Positions 1 through 8,592 of a stretch of DNA of 64,000 nucleotides are shown piece by piece. The notes under the pieces are model-generated. The model was given only the letters and a program-made list of their open reading frames with translations, made no database searches and was not told where the DNA came from. Where the stretch lies: the NCBI GenBank assembly GCA_002287035.1, contig NSKG01000003.1, forward strand, positions 62,001 to 126,000, given 5' to 3'. Each line of letters starts with the position of its first letter. Position 1 is the first letter of the stretch. Origin of the DNA: Pseudomonas sp. WN033. Its GTDB lineage: Bacteria > Pseudomonadota > Gammaproteobacteria > Pseudomonadales > Pseudomonadaceae. Made by a program: the position numbers and the translations under genes.

Positions 1-208
1 GGTCGCCAGCGTTGGCGTGTTCAATGATGTAGTGATCGGCGGCATCGGCGCCGCCGGGCACTACGACCTGACGCATGCCGGGTGCAGGCGGCAGCCCCAG
101 TGAACTGTTGGCGACCAGCACCAGTGCCAACTGCCGGCGTTTGGCAGCACGCATGACCACCTCGCGGATCGGGCGCGGGCAGGCGTCGGCATCTATCCAC
201 AGGGTCAT
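1..208 (-). CDS. YaiI/YqxD-family (UPF0178, DUF188) protein, truncated by window edge
   Basis: Only the first 69 residues are inside the window; the gene runs off the left edge. The translated start reads MTLWIDADACPRPIRE, and the WIDADACP block followed by RAAKRRQL and LVANS matches the N-terminus of UPF0178 proteins, a PIN-like fold family of unknown function. The start is supported by an AAGGAGC ribosome binding site just upstream. It lies 10 bases after the yheS stop on the same strand, so the two are probably cotranscribed. Family assignment is confident; function is not known. Confidence 0.85.
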   Translation of the reverse strand, partial: MTLWIDADACPRPIREVVMRAAKRRQLALVLVANSSLGLPPAPGMRQVVVPGGADAADHYIIEHANAGD

Positions 209-218
209 GTGCGCTCCT

Positions 219-2132
219 TTAGCTGCTGAGTTCGGCTTGCAGGCTTTCCAGGGCTTCCTGGGCTTCCAGCCACTGCAGTTCCAGTTCGTCGATTTGCTGG
301 CGACAGGCGCTCTGGTCGGCCAGCAGGGTTTTCAGCTTGTCTTTGTTGTCGGCGCTGTAGATGCTGCTGTCAGCCAGCGCCTGCTCCAGCGCGTGCATCC
401 GTTCCTGGGCCAGGCCCAGCTGTTTTTCCAGCTGGTCGGCAGACTTTTTCAGTGGCGCCAGCTTTTGTCGTAATTCGGCGGCCTGCCGGCGCAGGGCCTT
501 GGGGTCCTGGCGCGCTGTCGGGTTGTCGGTCTCGGCCGGCTGGGCGTTTTTAGCCTGCTGCTGGCGGAACTGGGCCAGCCAGCGGGTATAGCTGTCCAGG
601 TCCTGATCGTAGTCCTGCAGCTTGCCATCGGCCACCAGCCACAGCTCGTCGGTGGTGGCGCGGATCAGGGCGCGGTCGTGGGAGACCAGCAGCATGGCGC
701 CTTCGAATGCTTGCAGGGCAATGGTCAGGGCATGGCGCATGTCCATGTCCAGGTGGTTGGTCGGTTCGTCGAGTAGCAGCAGGTTAGGTTTTTGCCAGGC
801 GATCAGGGCCAGTGCCAGGCGGGCCTTTTCGCCACCGGAAAAGTGCCTGACCGGTTGATCGATGCGCTCGCCGCGAAAGTCGAAGCCGCCGAGAAAGTTG
901 CGCAGGCTCTGGTCACGTTCCTGTGGCGCAATCCGGGCCAGATGCAGCAGTGGACTGGCCTTGGGATCCAGGCTTTCCAGTTGATGCTGGGCGAAGTAGC
1001 CGATGGCCAGGTGCTCGCCGGTCTTCAGTTCGCCCGCCAGCAGCGGCAGTTCGGCGGCCAGGGTTTTGATTAGGGTCGATTTGCCGGCGCCGTTGGGGCC
1101 CAGCACGCCGATCCGGGCTCCGGGCGCCAGTTGCAGCTTGACGTCGTTGAGGATCGGCTTGGCGCCATAACCGAGAGTGCCTTGCTGCAGGTCAAGCAGC
1201 GGGGTGGACTGCTGGTCGGCTTCGCGGAAGCTGAACTCGAACGGTGAGTCGATATGGGCCGGGCTCAGGGCCTCCATGCGCTCCAGGGCCTTGAGCCGAC
1301 TCTGCGCCTGGCGCGCCTTGCTGGCTTTGGCGCGGAACCGGGCAATGTAGCTTTGCATGTGGGCTCGTTGAGCCTGCTGTTGCTCGAACGCGGCCTGCTG
1401 CTGGCTGAGACGTTCGGCACGGGTGCGCTCAAACTGGCTGTAGCCGCCGCGGTAGAGATTGAGCTGACGGGATTCGACATGCACGATATGCTCGACCACG
1501 GCATCGAGGAAGTCGCGGTCATGGGAGATCAGCAGCAAGGTGCCGCTGTAGCCCTTGAGCCAGTCTTCGAGCCAAAGAATCGCGTCCAGATCCAGGTGGT
1601 TGGTCGGCTCGTCCAGCAGCAACAGGTCAGAAGGGCACATCAGGGCCTGGGCCAGATTCAGGCGCATCTGCCAGCCACCAGAAAACTCGCCGACGCGCGC
1701 CTCGCATTGGGCTGGGGTAAAGCCCAGACCCGCCAACAGGGTGCGGGCCCGGCTGTCGGCGCTGTAACCGCCATGGGCCTCCAGTTCGGCATACAGGGTG
1801 CCGAGGGCGTTGGCGTCATGGGCCTGTTCGGCGACGGCCAGTCGGCGCTGAATATCGCGCAGGCGCTGGTCGCCGTCGAGCACATAGTCGACTGCCAGAC
1901 GCTCCAGGTCTTCGATTTCCTGGCGCATATGAGCGATCCGCCAGTCGGCGGGGACCTGGCAGTCGCCAGCGTCGGCGTGCAGTTCGCCGCGCAGCAGGGC
2001 GAACAGGCTGGATTTGCCTGCACCATTGGTGCCGAGCAGGCCAATTTTCTGGCCGGCGTGCAGGGTCAGGTTGGCGTTTTCCAGCAGGCGCAGGGCGCCG
2101 CGCTGAAGAATGAGGTTTTCGATCTTGATCAT
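219..2132 (-). CDS. yheS: ABC-F family ATP-binding cassette protein YheS
   Basis: This is a soluble ABC-F protein of 637 residues, the length of E. coli YheS. It carries two nucleotide-binding domains with Walker A sites GTNGAGKSS and GPNGAGKST. Each has an ABC signature (FSGGW and FSGGE) and a Walker B ending in LLLDEPTNHLD. The domains are joined by a charged linker, and a coiled-coil C-terminal tail follows. There are no membrane segments. ABC-F proteins bind the ribosomal E site and modulate translation; the specific role of YheS is less settled. The open frame extends 144 codons further upstream, but the start at MIKIENLILQRG begins the conserved domain and leaves room for a divergent promoter with the gene at 2184. 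Confidence 0.93.
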   Translation of the reverse strand: MIKIENLILQRGALRLLENANLTLHAGQKIGLLGTNGAGKSSLFALLRGELHADAGDCQVPADWRIAHMRQEIEDLERLAVDYVLDGDQRLRDIQRRLAVAEQAHDANALGTLYAELEAHGGYSADSRARTLLAGLGFTPAQCEARVGEFSGGWQMRLNLAQALMCPSDLLLLDEPTNHLDLDAILWLEDWLKGYSGTLLLISHDRDFLDAVVEHIVHVESRQLNLYRGGYSQFERTRAERLSQQQAAFEQQQAQRAHMQSYIARFRAKASKARQAQSRLKALERMEALSPAHIDSPFEFSFREADQQSTPLLDLQQGTLGYGAKPILNDVKLQLAPGARIGVLGPNGAGKSTLIKTLAAELPLLAGELKTGEHLAIGYFAQHQLESLDPKASPLLHLARIAPQERDQSLRNFLGGFDFRGERIDQPVRHFSGGEKARLALALIAWQKPNLLLLDEPTNHLDMDMRHALTIALQAFEGAMLLVSHDRALIRATTDELWLVADGKLQDYDQDLDSYTRWLAQFRQQQAKNAQPAETDNPTARQDPKALRRQAAELRQKLAPLKKSADQLEKQLGLAQERMHALEQALADSSIYSADNKDKLKTLLADQSACRQQIDELELQWLEAQEALESLQAELSS

Positions 2133-2183
2133 GGTCGCGGAGTATATCAGGCGTGGTGAAGCAGGCCCTATAGCGGAGGTGAG

Positions 2184-2648
2184 ATGATGGATGACTTGCA
2201 GGGCTATGCCGCCAGGCTGTATCGGCACGAGGGGGTTGAGCCCTTGCTGCTGGCCTTGCAGGACGAAGCGGGGCTGGATGTATTGCTGCTGCTCAGCGCT
2301 TGCTGGCTGGGTGCGCGCGGTGTTGCGCCGGCAGCGGTGGACTGGGTTGCGCTGGCTGGGCGCTGTCAGCCCTGGCGCCAGGAGCTGATTGAACCGCTGC
2401 GTCAGTTGCGGCGCCGGCTCAAGGGTGAGTCGGGGGCAGAGTCGCTGCGAGCACAGGTCAAGGCCTGTGAGCTGGAGGCCGAGTGGCTGCAGTTGCGACG
2501 TCTGGCATTCTGTCTGGAGGGCTTGTCGGGGGCGGATAATCCATGCTGGCTGGCGCAGTTGCACGCCTGTTGTCAGGCTCAGGGAGCGCAGCCCGGCCAG
2601 GCACGGTTGCGGCGCCTGGCTGAGCTGTGCCGCGAGTTGTCTGATTAG
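2184..2648 (+). CDS. TIGR02444 family protein
   Basis: A 154-residue predicted cytoplasmic protein, Leu- and Trp-rich, beginning MMDDLQGYAARLYRHEGV. The pattern of LYxxEGVEPLLLxLQ, then LLLLSACWLGARG and later LRRRLKG, matches TIGR02444, a Pseudomonas/gammaproteobacterial family of unknown function. Genomic position agrees: in Pseudomonas it sits divergent from yheS and convergent with algP. Its stop codon overlaps the algP stop by three bases on the opposite strand. An in-frame second ATG (2187) is an equally possible start. No function can be inferred from the sequence. Confidence 0.85.
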   Translation: MMDDLQGYAARLYRHEGVEPLLLALQDEAGLDVLLLLSACWLGARGVAPAAVDWVALAGRCQPWRQELIEPLRQLRRRLKGESGAESLRAQVKACELEAEWLQLRRLAFCLEGLSGADNPCWLAQLHACCQAQGAQPGQARLRRLAELCRELSD

Positions 2649-3118
2649 GCGGCTGTCGAGGGCTTTTTCGCTGCGCGCGCGGGGCGTGGTTTGGTCGGCG
2701 CATCGCGCTTGTCGATGGCTTGGGTCACCTGGGTGTCGAGCCGGTCGAGGCTTTTGGCCAGGCGCAAGGTCTGGCGTACGTCGCTTTGCAGTTGCCGGGT
2801 GTACTGCTCGGCGGCGCTGCGTGAGCTGTGCAGCTGATCCAGTGCGGCCTGCAATTCGGCGACCTTGGTTCTGGCTTTGTCCAGGCTCTTGCGTCCGGCA
2901 TCCTGCTGCTCGCGCGCGGCCAGCTTTTCCCGGGCCTCGGCCAGCTTGCCGTCGAGCTTGGCGTGTTGCTGGTTGAGTTTCTCCAGTGCCTTGCGGGCAT
3001 CGCGCTCGGCCTTTTCGCAGGCCTCGGCCAGGTGTTCGTTGAGGGTACGGGTCAGGGTCTGCAACAGATGCAGCGGAGTGCTGACCCGTGGTTTACGGCC
3101 TTTGCTTTGCTCGGTCAC
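2645..3118 (-). CDS. algP: AlgP-like histone-like regulatory protein, short form
   Basis: A 157-residue Lys/Ala/Glu-rich, coiled-coil protein. The N-terminal TPLHLLQTLTRTLNEHL block and the heptad-rich middle match Pseudomonas AlgP, a regulator linked to alginate gene transcription. In P. aeruginosa AlgP continues into a long Lys-Pro-Ala-Ala repeat tail resembling histone H1. Here the protein ends in a short basic stretch (PTKPRPARAAKKPSTAA) with no repeats. I chose the GTG start at 3118 because AGGAG lies six bases upstream; a longer frame begins with GTG at 3133, directly after the algQ stop. It probably forms an operon with algQ. Confidence 0.85.
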   Translation of the reverse strand: MTEQSKGRKPRVSTPLHLLQTLTRTLNEHLAEACEKAERDARKALEKLNQQHAKLDGKLAEAREKLAAREQQDAGRKSLDKARTKVAELQAALDQLHSSRSAAEQYTRQLQSDVRQTLRLAKSLDRLDTQVTQAIDKRDAPTKPRPARAAKKPSTAA

Positions 3119-3133
3119 GGCGTGCTCCTGCAC

Positions 3134-3604
3134 TCAGGTGGTCAGCATGTCCTTGTGGGCGGTATGCAACACTTCGATCAGGCAGTCTTCCAGTTCGAAG
3201 CGCTCATGCAGTAGCCCACCGAGCTGGCGTAACTCGCTCTGCAGCTCGGTTTCTTCAGCCAGGGTCGCGGCATCGCCGAAACGGTCGTTGAAGGCTACGG
3301 CGGTACGGGTGATGGTTTCGATCCGGGGATAAACCTGCTTGATCAGCGCCAGGGCGCCCTCGTCATTGAAGTCTTCGGCTTCGCGGATCAGTTGTTCGTA
3401 GATTTCGAAATGTCCAGCCGAGGTGTAGTCAACGAGTATGTCGCAGAACGACTCGAGGATGCGGTCGGGGTGCTGGTCGGGGGCTGGGCGGTCACGTAGT
3501 GTAGTGTATTCGAGCACCAGTTGCTTGCGCTCGGCGAGCCAGCGGTCGATCAGTTGATGAACACCGCCCCAGCGTTCCTGGGATGTAGTGCAGCTCTCCA
3601 GCAT
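3134..3604 (-). CDS. algQ: Rsd/AlgQ anti-sigma70 family protein
   Basis: A 156-residue cytoplasmic protein of the Rsd/AlgQ family. These proteins bind region 4 of the housekeeping sigma factor and alter sigma competition; in P. aeruginosa AlgQ affects alginate and siderophore genes. Family features seen are the N-terminal RWGGVHQLIDRWLAERKQLV stretch, the central SFCDILVDYTSAGHFEIYE segment and the C-terminal LHERFELEDCLIEVL helix. Length is normal for the family. It lies directly upstream of algP and downstream of the dsbB-like gene on the same strand, the arrangement known from Pseudomonas. Confidence 0.93.
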   Translation of the reverse strand: MLESCTTSQERWGGVHQLIDRWLAERKQLVLEYTTLRDRPAPDQHPDRILESFCDILVDYTSAGHFEIYEQLIREAEDFNDEGALALIKQVYPRIETITRTAVAFNDRFGDAATLAEETELQSELRQLGGLLHERFELEDCLIEVLHTAHKDMLTT

Positions 3605-3725
3605 CTTCCACCTCGGTCTCTATCAAGGTCGGTCGGTCGCAGGTCGGCCGACCGGGTTGATTTGCTGTTCTTCTACCTGTCGCAACAGGATATGCCCTGG
3701 CGCCTCACTCATCAAGCTACGAACG

Positions 3726-4241
3726 TCAGTCTTGGCGACGTAGCAGTTGCACCAGTGCGAACAGGCTGAAGGCAATGAAGCCCAGCAACGTGCCTTCGGG
3801 GATGCTCAGGCCGAGAAAAGTCCAGGAAACCTCGGCGCAGTCAGCGGTACCGCTCAGCAGCAAGCTCAGCATTTCCTGAAACGGCAACACGTCAATCATG
3901 TAGTCCAGGCTGGGCAGGCAGGCCGGGAGCTGGTCGGGCGGCAGGTACTGCAGCCAGACCTGGCGAGCAGCGATGGCAGCGCCGAACAGTGCGAACACTA
4001 GCGTGCCGAGGGCGTAGCCGCGAGAGGCCAGGCGGCGCCGGCCATCGGCCTTGGGCTGGGGGTTATGGATGACTGCCGCCAGGCAGACCAGGCCGATCAG
4101 AATTACCGCTACCCGTTGCACGATACACAGAGGGCAAGGCTCCAGTCCCATGCCGTGCTCCATGTACAGGGCAATGGCCATGAGCAGTACGCAGGCGATA
4201 AAGGCCAGCAGATAGAGAGGGCGTGAAGCGGGAAGGGTCAT
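3726..4241 (-). CDS. dsbB: DsbB-family disulfide bond formation protein
   Basis: A 171-residue inner-membrane protein with four predicted transmembrane helices. It contains the quinone-linked CPLC motif (Cys36, Cys39) after the first helix, and a second periplasmic pair (Cys108, Cys135) in the loop before the last helix. This is the full DsbB catalytic set, which reoxidises periplasmic DsbA and passes electrons to ubiquinone. In P. aeruginosa the copy beside algQ is named dsbH, one of two DsbB paralogues, so the name could be either. It is separated from algQ by about 120 bases. Confidence 0.92.
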   Translation of the reverse strand: MTLPASRPLYLLAFIACVLLMAIALYMEHGMGLEPCPLCIVQRVAVILIGLVCLAAVIHNPQPKADGRRRLASRGYALGTLVFALFGAAIAARQVWLQYLPPDQLPACLPSLDYMIDVLPFQEMLSLLLSGTADCAEVSWTFLGLSIPEGTLLGFIAFSLFALVQLLRRQD

Positions 4242-4327
4242 GCGTGCATCCGTCTGGTATGAGGGCTGGCGGATACCTTAGAGCATGCCGGGCGAGGTGA
4301 CAAGAATGCGTTCAGGACACATTTCGG

Positions 4328-4359
4328 ACACGATTGACCGCATGTGCGATCAATCGTGT
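4328..4359 (-). terminator. Hairpin downstream of secB, possible terminator
   Basis: A perfect 10-base inverted repeat (ACACGATTGA and TCAATCGTGT) lies 9 bases beyond the secB stop with a 12-base loop. There is no U-run on either side, so it may be a factor-dependent or RNA-stabilising hairpin rather than a classic intrinsic terminator. Confidence 0.5.
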
Positions 4360-4367
4360 CGGGGCGA

Positions 4368-4868
4368 TCAGGCGTTGGCCTGTTCCTCGGTCTGGCGGCG
4401 CTGTTCGGCCTGGGCGAACAGGGCGTCGAAGTTGACCGGTGACAGCATCAGGGGAGGGAAGCTGCCACGCAGGACCAGATTGTCGATCGCTTCGCGGGCG
4501 TAGGGGAACAGGATGTTCGGGCAGAAGGCGCCGAGGGTATGACGCATGGCCGCTTCATCCAGGCCGTTGATGGCGAAGATGCCGGCCTGCTGGACTTCGG
4601 CGATAAAGGTGGTTTCGTTGTTATCGCCATTGGTCACGGTGGCCGACAGGCTCAGAACTACCTCAAAGATGCCGTCTTGCAACTGACTGTGACGGGTATT
4701 CAGATCCAGGTTGACCTGCGGGTTCCACTGGCTCTGGAACACGGCGGGGGCCTTGGGCGATTCGAAGGACAGGTCCTTGACGTAGATGCGCTGCAGGCTG
4801 AACTGCACCTGCGGCTGGTTGCCCTGGGCGCCGTTAGCGGCTGGATTGTTCTGGTTTTCCTCGGCCAT
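4368..4868 (-). CDS. secB: SecB protein-export chaperone
   Basis: A 166-residue protein that matches SecB along its length, including [19 protein letters not shown], the [11 protein letters not shown] strand, [10 protein letters not shown] and the C-terminal [11 protein letters not shown] segment that contacts SecA. SecB is a cytosolic homotetramer that holds precursor proteins unfolded and delivers them to SecA/SecYEG. The acidic, Gln/Asn-rich first 20 residues are typical of Pseudomonas SecB. It is the last gene of a yibN-grxC-secB run on the minus strand, the conserved gammaproteobacterial order. Confidence 0.97.
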   Translation of the reverse strand: MAEENQNNPAANGAQGNQPQVQFSLQRIYVKDLSFESPKAPAVFQSQWNPQVNLDLNTRHSQLQDGIFEVVLSLSATVTNGDNNETTFIAEVQQAGIFAINGLDEAAMRHTLGAFCPNILFPYAREAIDNLVLRGSFPPLMLSPVNFDALFAQAEQRRQTEEQANA

Positions 4869-4914
4869 GTTCGGTCCTTAATACGATAGTGTGTGTTGGT
4901 TAGTGTATCTGGGG

Positions 4915-5166
4915 TCAGGCCAGCAGCTTATCAAGTCTGCCACTGCGCTCAAGCAGCATCAGATCATCGCAGCCGCCGACATGGGTGCCCTTGATCCAGA
5001 TCTGCGGCACCGATGTCCGCCCGGCCAGGCGTGCCATCTCGGCGCGCAGCGCCGGCTGGCCATCGACAATGATTTCCTGATATTGCACCTGCTTGCTGTC
5101 GAGCAACTGCTTGGCGCGGATGCAGAACGGGCAATAGTTGCTCGAATAAATGATCACGTCGGACAT
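4915..5166 (-). CDS. grxC: Glutaredoxin 3
   Basis: An 83-residue glutaredoxin with the dithiol active site CPFC (Cys12, Cys15), the cis-proline TSVPQIWI strand and the glutathione-binding GGCDDL motif. It reduces protein and ribonucleotide-reductase disulfides using glutathione. It sits three bases downstream of the rhodanese gene and upstream of secB, the usual order, and is probably cotranscribed with both. Confidence 0.96.
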   Translation of the reverse strand: MSDVIIYSSNYCPFCIRAKQLLDSKQVQYQEIIVDGQPALRAEMARLAGRTSVPQIWIKGTHVGGCDDLMLLERSGRLDKLLA

Positions 5167-5169
5167 GGC

Positions 5170-5592
5170 TTACTTGACCAGAGGCAGGCTGTCGGCGCGC
5201 CAGCCGCTGATGCCGCCGGACAGCCGGCTGACATTGTTGAAGCCGGCGGCCTTGAGTTGTTTGGCGCACGGGCCGGCATGCTGGCCGTTGGCGCAGACCA
5301 GGATCAGCGGTTTGTCCTTGTGTTTTTCCAGCTCAACCAGGCGCTTGGCCAGGCTGTCATGCGGAATGTTGAGCGAATCGACGATATGGCCAGCGGAGTA
5401 TTCCTTTTTCGCCCGCACATCGACCACCAGGGCATGTTCGCGGTTGATCAGCGCAGTAGCCTGCTGGGTGGTCAGCACTTTGCCGGCCTTGCGCCCTTCG
5501 GTGACGATCAGCAGGGTCAGGATTACCAGAAAGGCGGTGGTCAGAATGTAATGGTTGCCGATGAACTCGATAAGTTGCTGAAAAAACTGCAT
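5170..5592 (-). CDS. yibN: Membrane-anchored rhodanese-like protein YibN
   Basis: A 140-residue protein with one N-terminal transmembrane helix (about residues 15-31) followed by a single rhodanese domain. The domain shows VVDVRAKKEYSAGHI and the active-site loop beginning VCANGQHAG with Cys100. Rhodanese domains move sulfane sulfur or sense redox state; the substrate of YibN is not established. It is the first gene of the yibN-grxC-secB set and is divergent from gpmI across a 235-base gap in which I see no gene. Confidence 0.93.
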   Translation of the reverse strand: MQFFQQLIEFIGNHYILTTAFLVILTLLIVTEGRKAGKVLTTQQATALINREHALVVDVRAKKEYSAGHIVDSLNIPHDSLAKRLVELEKHKDKPLILVCANGQHAGPCAKQLKAAGFNNVSRLSGGISGWRADSLPLVK

Positions 5593-5827
5593 TGAAGAGG
5601 TTTCCGGATGAATAAGAAAGTGGGCCAGTATACACAGCCTGTACGTTGTGCAGAACCTTTGCTCCCGGGCTGGCGGACCAGCGTTGATTGAGCGGCTGCA
5701 TTGCCCCTATTGGCCTGGCTGCATGACAGGCCGCATGCGGACAAGTAAACTGTGGCCAATCCGGCGGGCCGTCCCGAGTGCGGGCCCGTATCCCGTTTTC
5801 AGTTAATGATCTGCGAGTTGAGTCCTT

Positions 5828-7366
5828 ATGACCACAGTTGCCCCTAAACCCCTGGTGCTGATGATCCTGGATGGCTTTGGCTATAGCGAGTCGCCCGAGT
5901 CGAACGCCATCATGGCTGCTACTACCCCGGTCTGGGATCGGCTCTGGGCTGAAGCTCCGCGCACTCTGGTTTCGGGGTCGGGAATGGATGTGGGTCTGCC
6001 GGACGGGCAGATGGGCAATTCGGAAGTCGGTCACATGAACCTGGGTGCCGGACGTATCGTCTACCAGGACTTTACCCGGGTGACCAAGGCAATTGCCGAT
6101 GGCGATTTCTTCAGTAACCCGCAGATTTGCGCGGCGGTCGATCAGGCGGTAGCTGGCGGCAAGGCCGTGCACGTGCTTGGGCTGTTGTCGCCGGGCGGCG
6201 TGCACAGCCATGAACAGCAACTGGTGGCAATGGTTGAACTGGCAGCTCAGCGCGGCGCCGAGCAGATCTACGTACATGCCTTTCTTGACGGCCGCGACAC
6301 TCCGCCCAAGAGTGCCGAGCCTTCACTGCGCCTGCTCGACAACACCTACCAGCGCCTGGGCAAGGGCCGCACTGCCAGTCTGATCGGCCGCTATTTCGCA
6401 ATGGACCGCGACAACCGCTGGGATCGGGTCGAGGCGGCTTACAACCTGGTCGTCGATGGCAAGGCTGAGTTCACTGCGGCCAATGCCGTCGATGGTTTGA
6501 TGGCCGCCTATGAGCGCGGTGAAAGCGACGAGTTCGTCAAGGCCACCAGTATCGGTGAGCCAGTCGCGGTGGCCGATGGAGATGCAGTCGTGTTCATGAA
6601 CTTCCGGGCCGACCGGGCCCGTGAACTGACCCGGGCCTTCGTCGAGCCGGCGTTCTCTGGTTTCGAGCGCGCCCGGGTGCCGCAACTGTCGGGGTTCGTC
6701 ATGCTGACCCAGTATGCCGCCGACATCCCGGCGCCTTGTGCCTTCCCGCCGGCCAGCCTCAACAATGTGCTGGGCGAGTATCTGGCCAAGCAGGGCAAGA
6801 CCCAGCTGCGGATTGCCGAAACCGAGAAGTACGCCCACGTCACCTTCTTCTTCTCCGGTGGTCGCGAAGAGCCGTTCGAAGGTGAAGAGCGGATTCTGAT
6901 TCCTTCGCCACAGGTCGCTACCTACGACCTGCAGCCGCAGATGAGTGCTCCGGAAGTTACCGACCGGATCGTCGAGGCCATCGAGCAACAGCGTTATGAT
7001 GTGATCATTGTCAACTATGCCAACGGCGACATGGTTGGCCATACCGGGGTGTTCGAGGCAGCGGTAGCGGCGGTCGAGTGCCTGGATAGCTGCATTGGCC
7101 GCATTGCTGAGGCGCTGGCCAAGGTCGGTGGCGAGGCGCTGATTACCGCTGACCATGGCAATGTTGAGCAGATGGCCGACCACAGTACCGGTCAGGCCCA
7201 TACCGCACATACCTGTGAGCCGGTGCCGTTTGTCTATGTCGGTCCGCGTCAGGTCAGCCTGCGTGATGGTGGCATCCTCTCGGATGTGGCGCCCACCGTA
7301 CTGACCTTGCTCGGGCTGGAGCAGCCGCCGGAGATGACTGGCCGCTCGATCGCCAGTCTGAATTGA
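5828..7366 (+). CDS. gpmI: 2,3-bisphosphoglycerate-independent phosphoglycerate mutase
   Basis: A 512-residue cytosolic enzyme that interconverts 3- and 2-phosphoglycerate in glycolysis and gluconeogenesis with two Mn ions. The alkaline-phosphatase fold signature [10 protein letters not shown] gives the metal ligand Asp15. The phosphoserine site is [12 protein letters not shown] with Ser65. Other family motifs are [21 protein letters not shown] and the metal-binding [10 protein letters not shown] near the C-terminus. Length matches Pseudomonas GpmI. It heads an operon with envC (10-base gap), ctpA and yibQ, as in other Pseudomonas. Confidence 0.97.
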   Translation: MTTVAPKPLVLMILDGFGYSESPESNAIMAATTPVWDRLWAEAPRTLVSGSGMDVGLPDGQMGNSEVGHMNLGAGRIVYQDFTRVTKAIADGDFFSNPQICAAVDQAVAGGKAVHVLGLLSPGGVHSHEQQLVAMVELAAQRGAEQIYVHAFLDGRDTPPKSAEPSLRLLDNTYQRLGKGRTASLIGRYFAMDRDNRWDRVEAAYNLVVDGKAEFTAANAVDGLMAAYERGESDEFVKATSIGEPVAVADGDAVVFMNFRADRARELTRAFVEPAFSGFERARVPQLSGFVMLTQYAADIPAPCAFPPASLNNVLGEYLAKQGKTQLRIAETEKYAHVTFFFSGGREEPFEGEERILIPSPQVATYDLQPQMSAPEVTDRIVEAIEQQRYDVIIVNYANGDMVGHTGVFEAAVAAVECLDSCIGRIAEALAKVGGEALITADHGNVEQMADHSTGQAHTAHTCEPVPFVYVGPRQVSLRDGGILSDVAPTVLTLLGLEQPPEMTGRSIASLN

Positions 7367-7376
7367 GCCTACGCGC

Positions 7377-8546
7377 ATGCTGAGGCCATGGCGCTGGCGT
7401 ATTGGGGGAGCATTGCTGCTGGCAGCACTGGTCGGCGCGCCAGCGCTGCAGGCTGAGCCGAGCGATTCGCGCGAGGCCCGGGCCGAGCTGCGTCAGACCC
7501 AGCAGGAGATCGACCGGCTGAAGAAGATGCTGGACAGCCTGAAGCAGGAAATGGGTGGGCTGGAAGCGGACCTGCAGAAGAGCGAGAGCGAAATTGGCCG
7601 GCTGCGGCGCGAGAGCGGTGAGCTGGAGCGCCAGATTCGTGAAGGCGAAAGCCGGCTGCGTGACCTGCGCGGCCAAGCCGCGGCCCTGCAGGTGGCGCTG
7701 GAGGCTCAGCAAGAGCAGATTGCCCGGCAGCTACGGGCCGCCTACATGGCCGGTCAGCAGGATTACCTCAAGGTCATGCTCAATCAGGACGACCCGGCAC
7801 GGATGGCGCGAATGCTGCGCTATTACGAATATGTCGGCCGGGCCCGGGTCGATGAGATCGAGCGCTACACCGACACCCTGACTCAGATCCGCCAGGCCAG
7901 TGCCGCGATTGCTTCCGAGCAGGTCAGCCTGCAGCAGAACCGTGAGCAGCTGGCCAGCCGTGAGCAGGCGCTGCAGGGCGAGCAGCAAAATCGCAACCGG
8001 GTGCTGGCCGGACTGCGCAGTCGCAGTCAGTCGCAGAGCGAACAGCTCAAAAGCCGCGAGGCCGAGCGTGAAGCGTTAACCAGTCTGATCAAGCGTTTGG
8101 ACGAAGCGGTCACCAGTATCCCTACGCCCGCCGGCAACCTGCCCTTTGCCCAGGCGCGCGGCAAGCTGCCACTGCCGGTACAGGGGCGAGTTCAGGCTCG
8201 TTTCGGCAGTCAGCGTGGCGAGGATGCCCGGCTTAAATGGGATGGCCTGCTGATCGGTGCCAATGAGGGCGCGCCAGTACATGCCATTCATGGTGGCCGA
8301 GTGGTGTTCGCCGACTGGCTGCGGGGCTCCGGGCTGTTGCTGATTCTGGATCACGGCGACGGTTATCTGAGTCTATATGGACATAACCAGAGCCTGCTGC
8401 GCGAGGTTGGCAGCTGGGTTCAGCCCGGTGAAGCGATCGCTACTGTAGGGCGCAGTGGCGGGCAGTCGAGCCCGGCGCTGTATTTTGCCATTCGCCACCA
8501 GGGCCGCGCCCTTGACCCGCTGGCGTGGTGTATGCTGTCTGGATAA
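7377..8546 (+). CDS. envC: EnvC-like murein hydrolase activator
   Basis: A 389-residue secreted protein with an N-terminal signal peptide ending near ALQAEP. A long coiled coil follows (about residues 30-250), then a C-terminal LytM/M23 domain. The LytM domain is degenerate: where an active peptidase has HLHF, this one has ALYFAIRHQG, so the second metal-binding histidine is missing. EnvC proteins use such inactive domains to switch on the AmiA/AmiB amidases at the septum through FtsEX. The placement between gpmI and ctpA is conserved in Pseudomonas. Confidence 0.92.
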   Translation: MLRPWRWRIGGALLLAALVGAPALQAEPSDSREARAELRQTQQEIDRLKKMLDSLKQEMGGLEADLQKSESEIGRLRRESGELERQIREGESRLRDLRGQAAALQVALEAQQEQIARQLRAAYMAGQQDYLKVMLNQDDPARMARMLRYYEYVGRARVDEIERYTDTLTQIRQASAAIASEQVSLQQNREQLASREQALQGEQQNRNRVLAGLRSRSQSQSEQLKSREAEREALTSLIKRLDEAVTSIPTPAGNLPFAQARGKLPLPVQGRVQARFGSQRGEDARLKWDGLLIGANEGAPVHAIHGGRVVFADWLRGSGLLLILDHGDGYLSLYGHNQSLLREVGSWVQPGEAIATVGRSGGQSSPALYFAIRHQGRALDPLAWCMLSG

Positions 8547-8592
8547 AGCGGGCTGTGAACGTTCCCCGCTAACAGTGCCTTGGGAGAAGATG

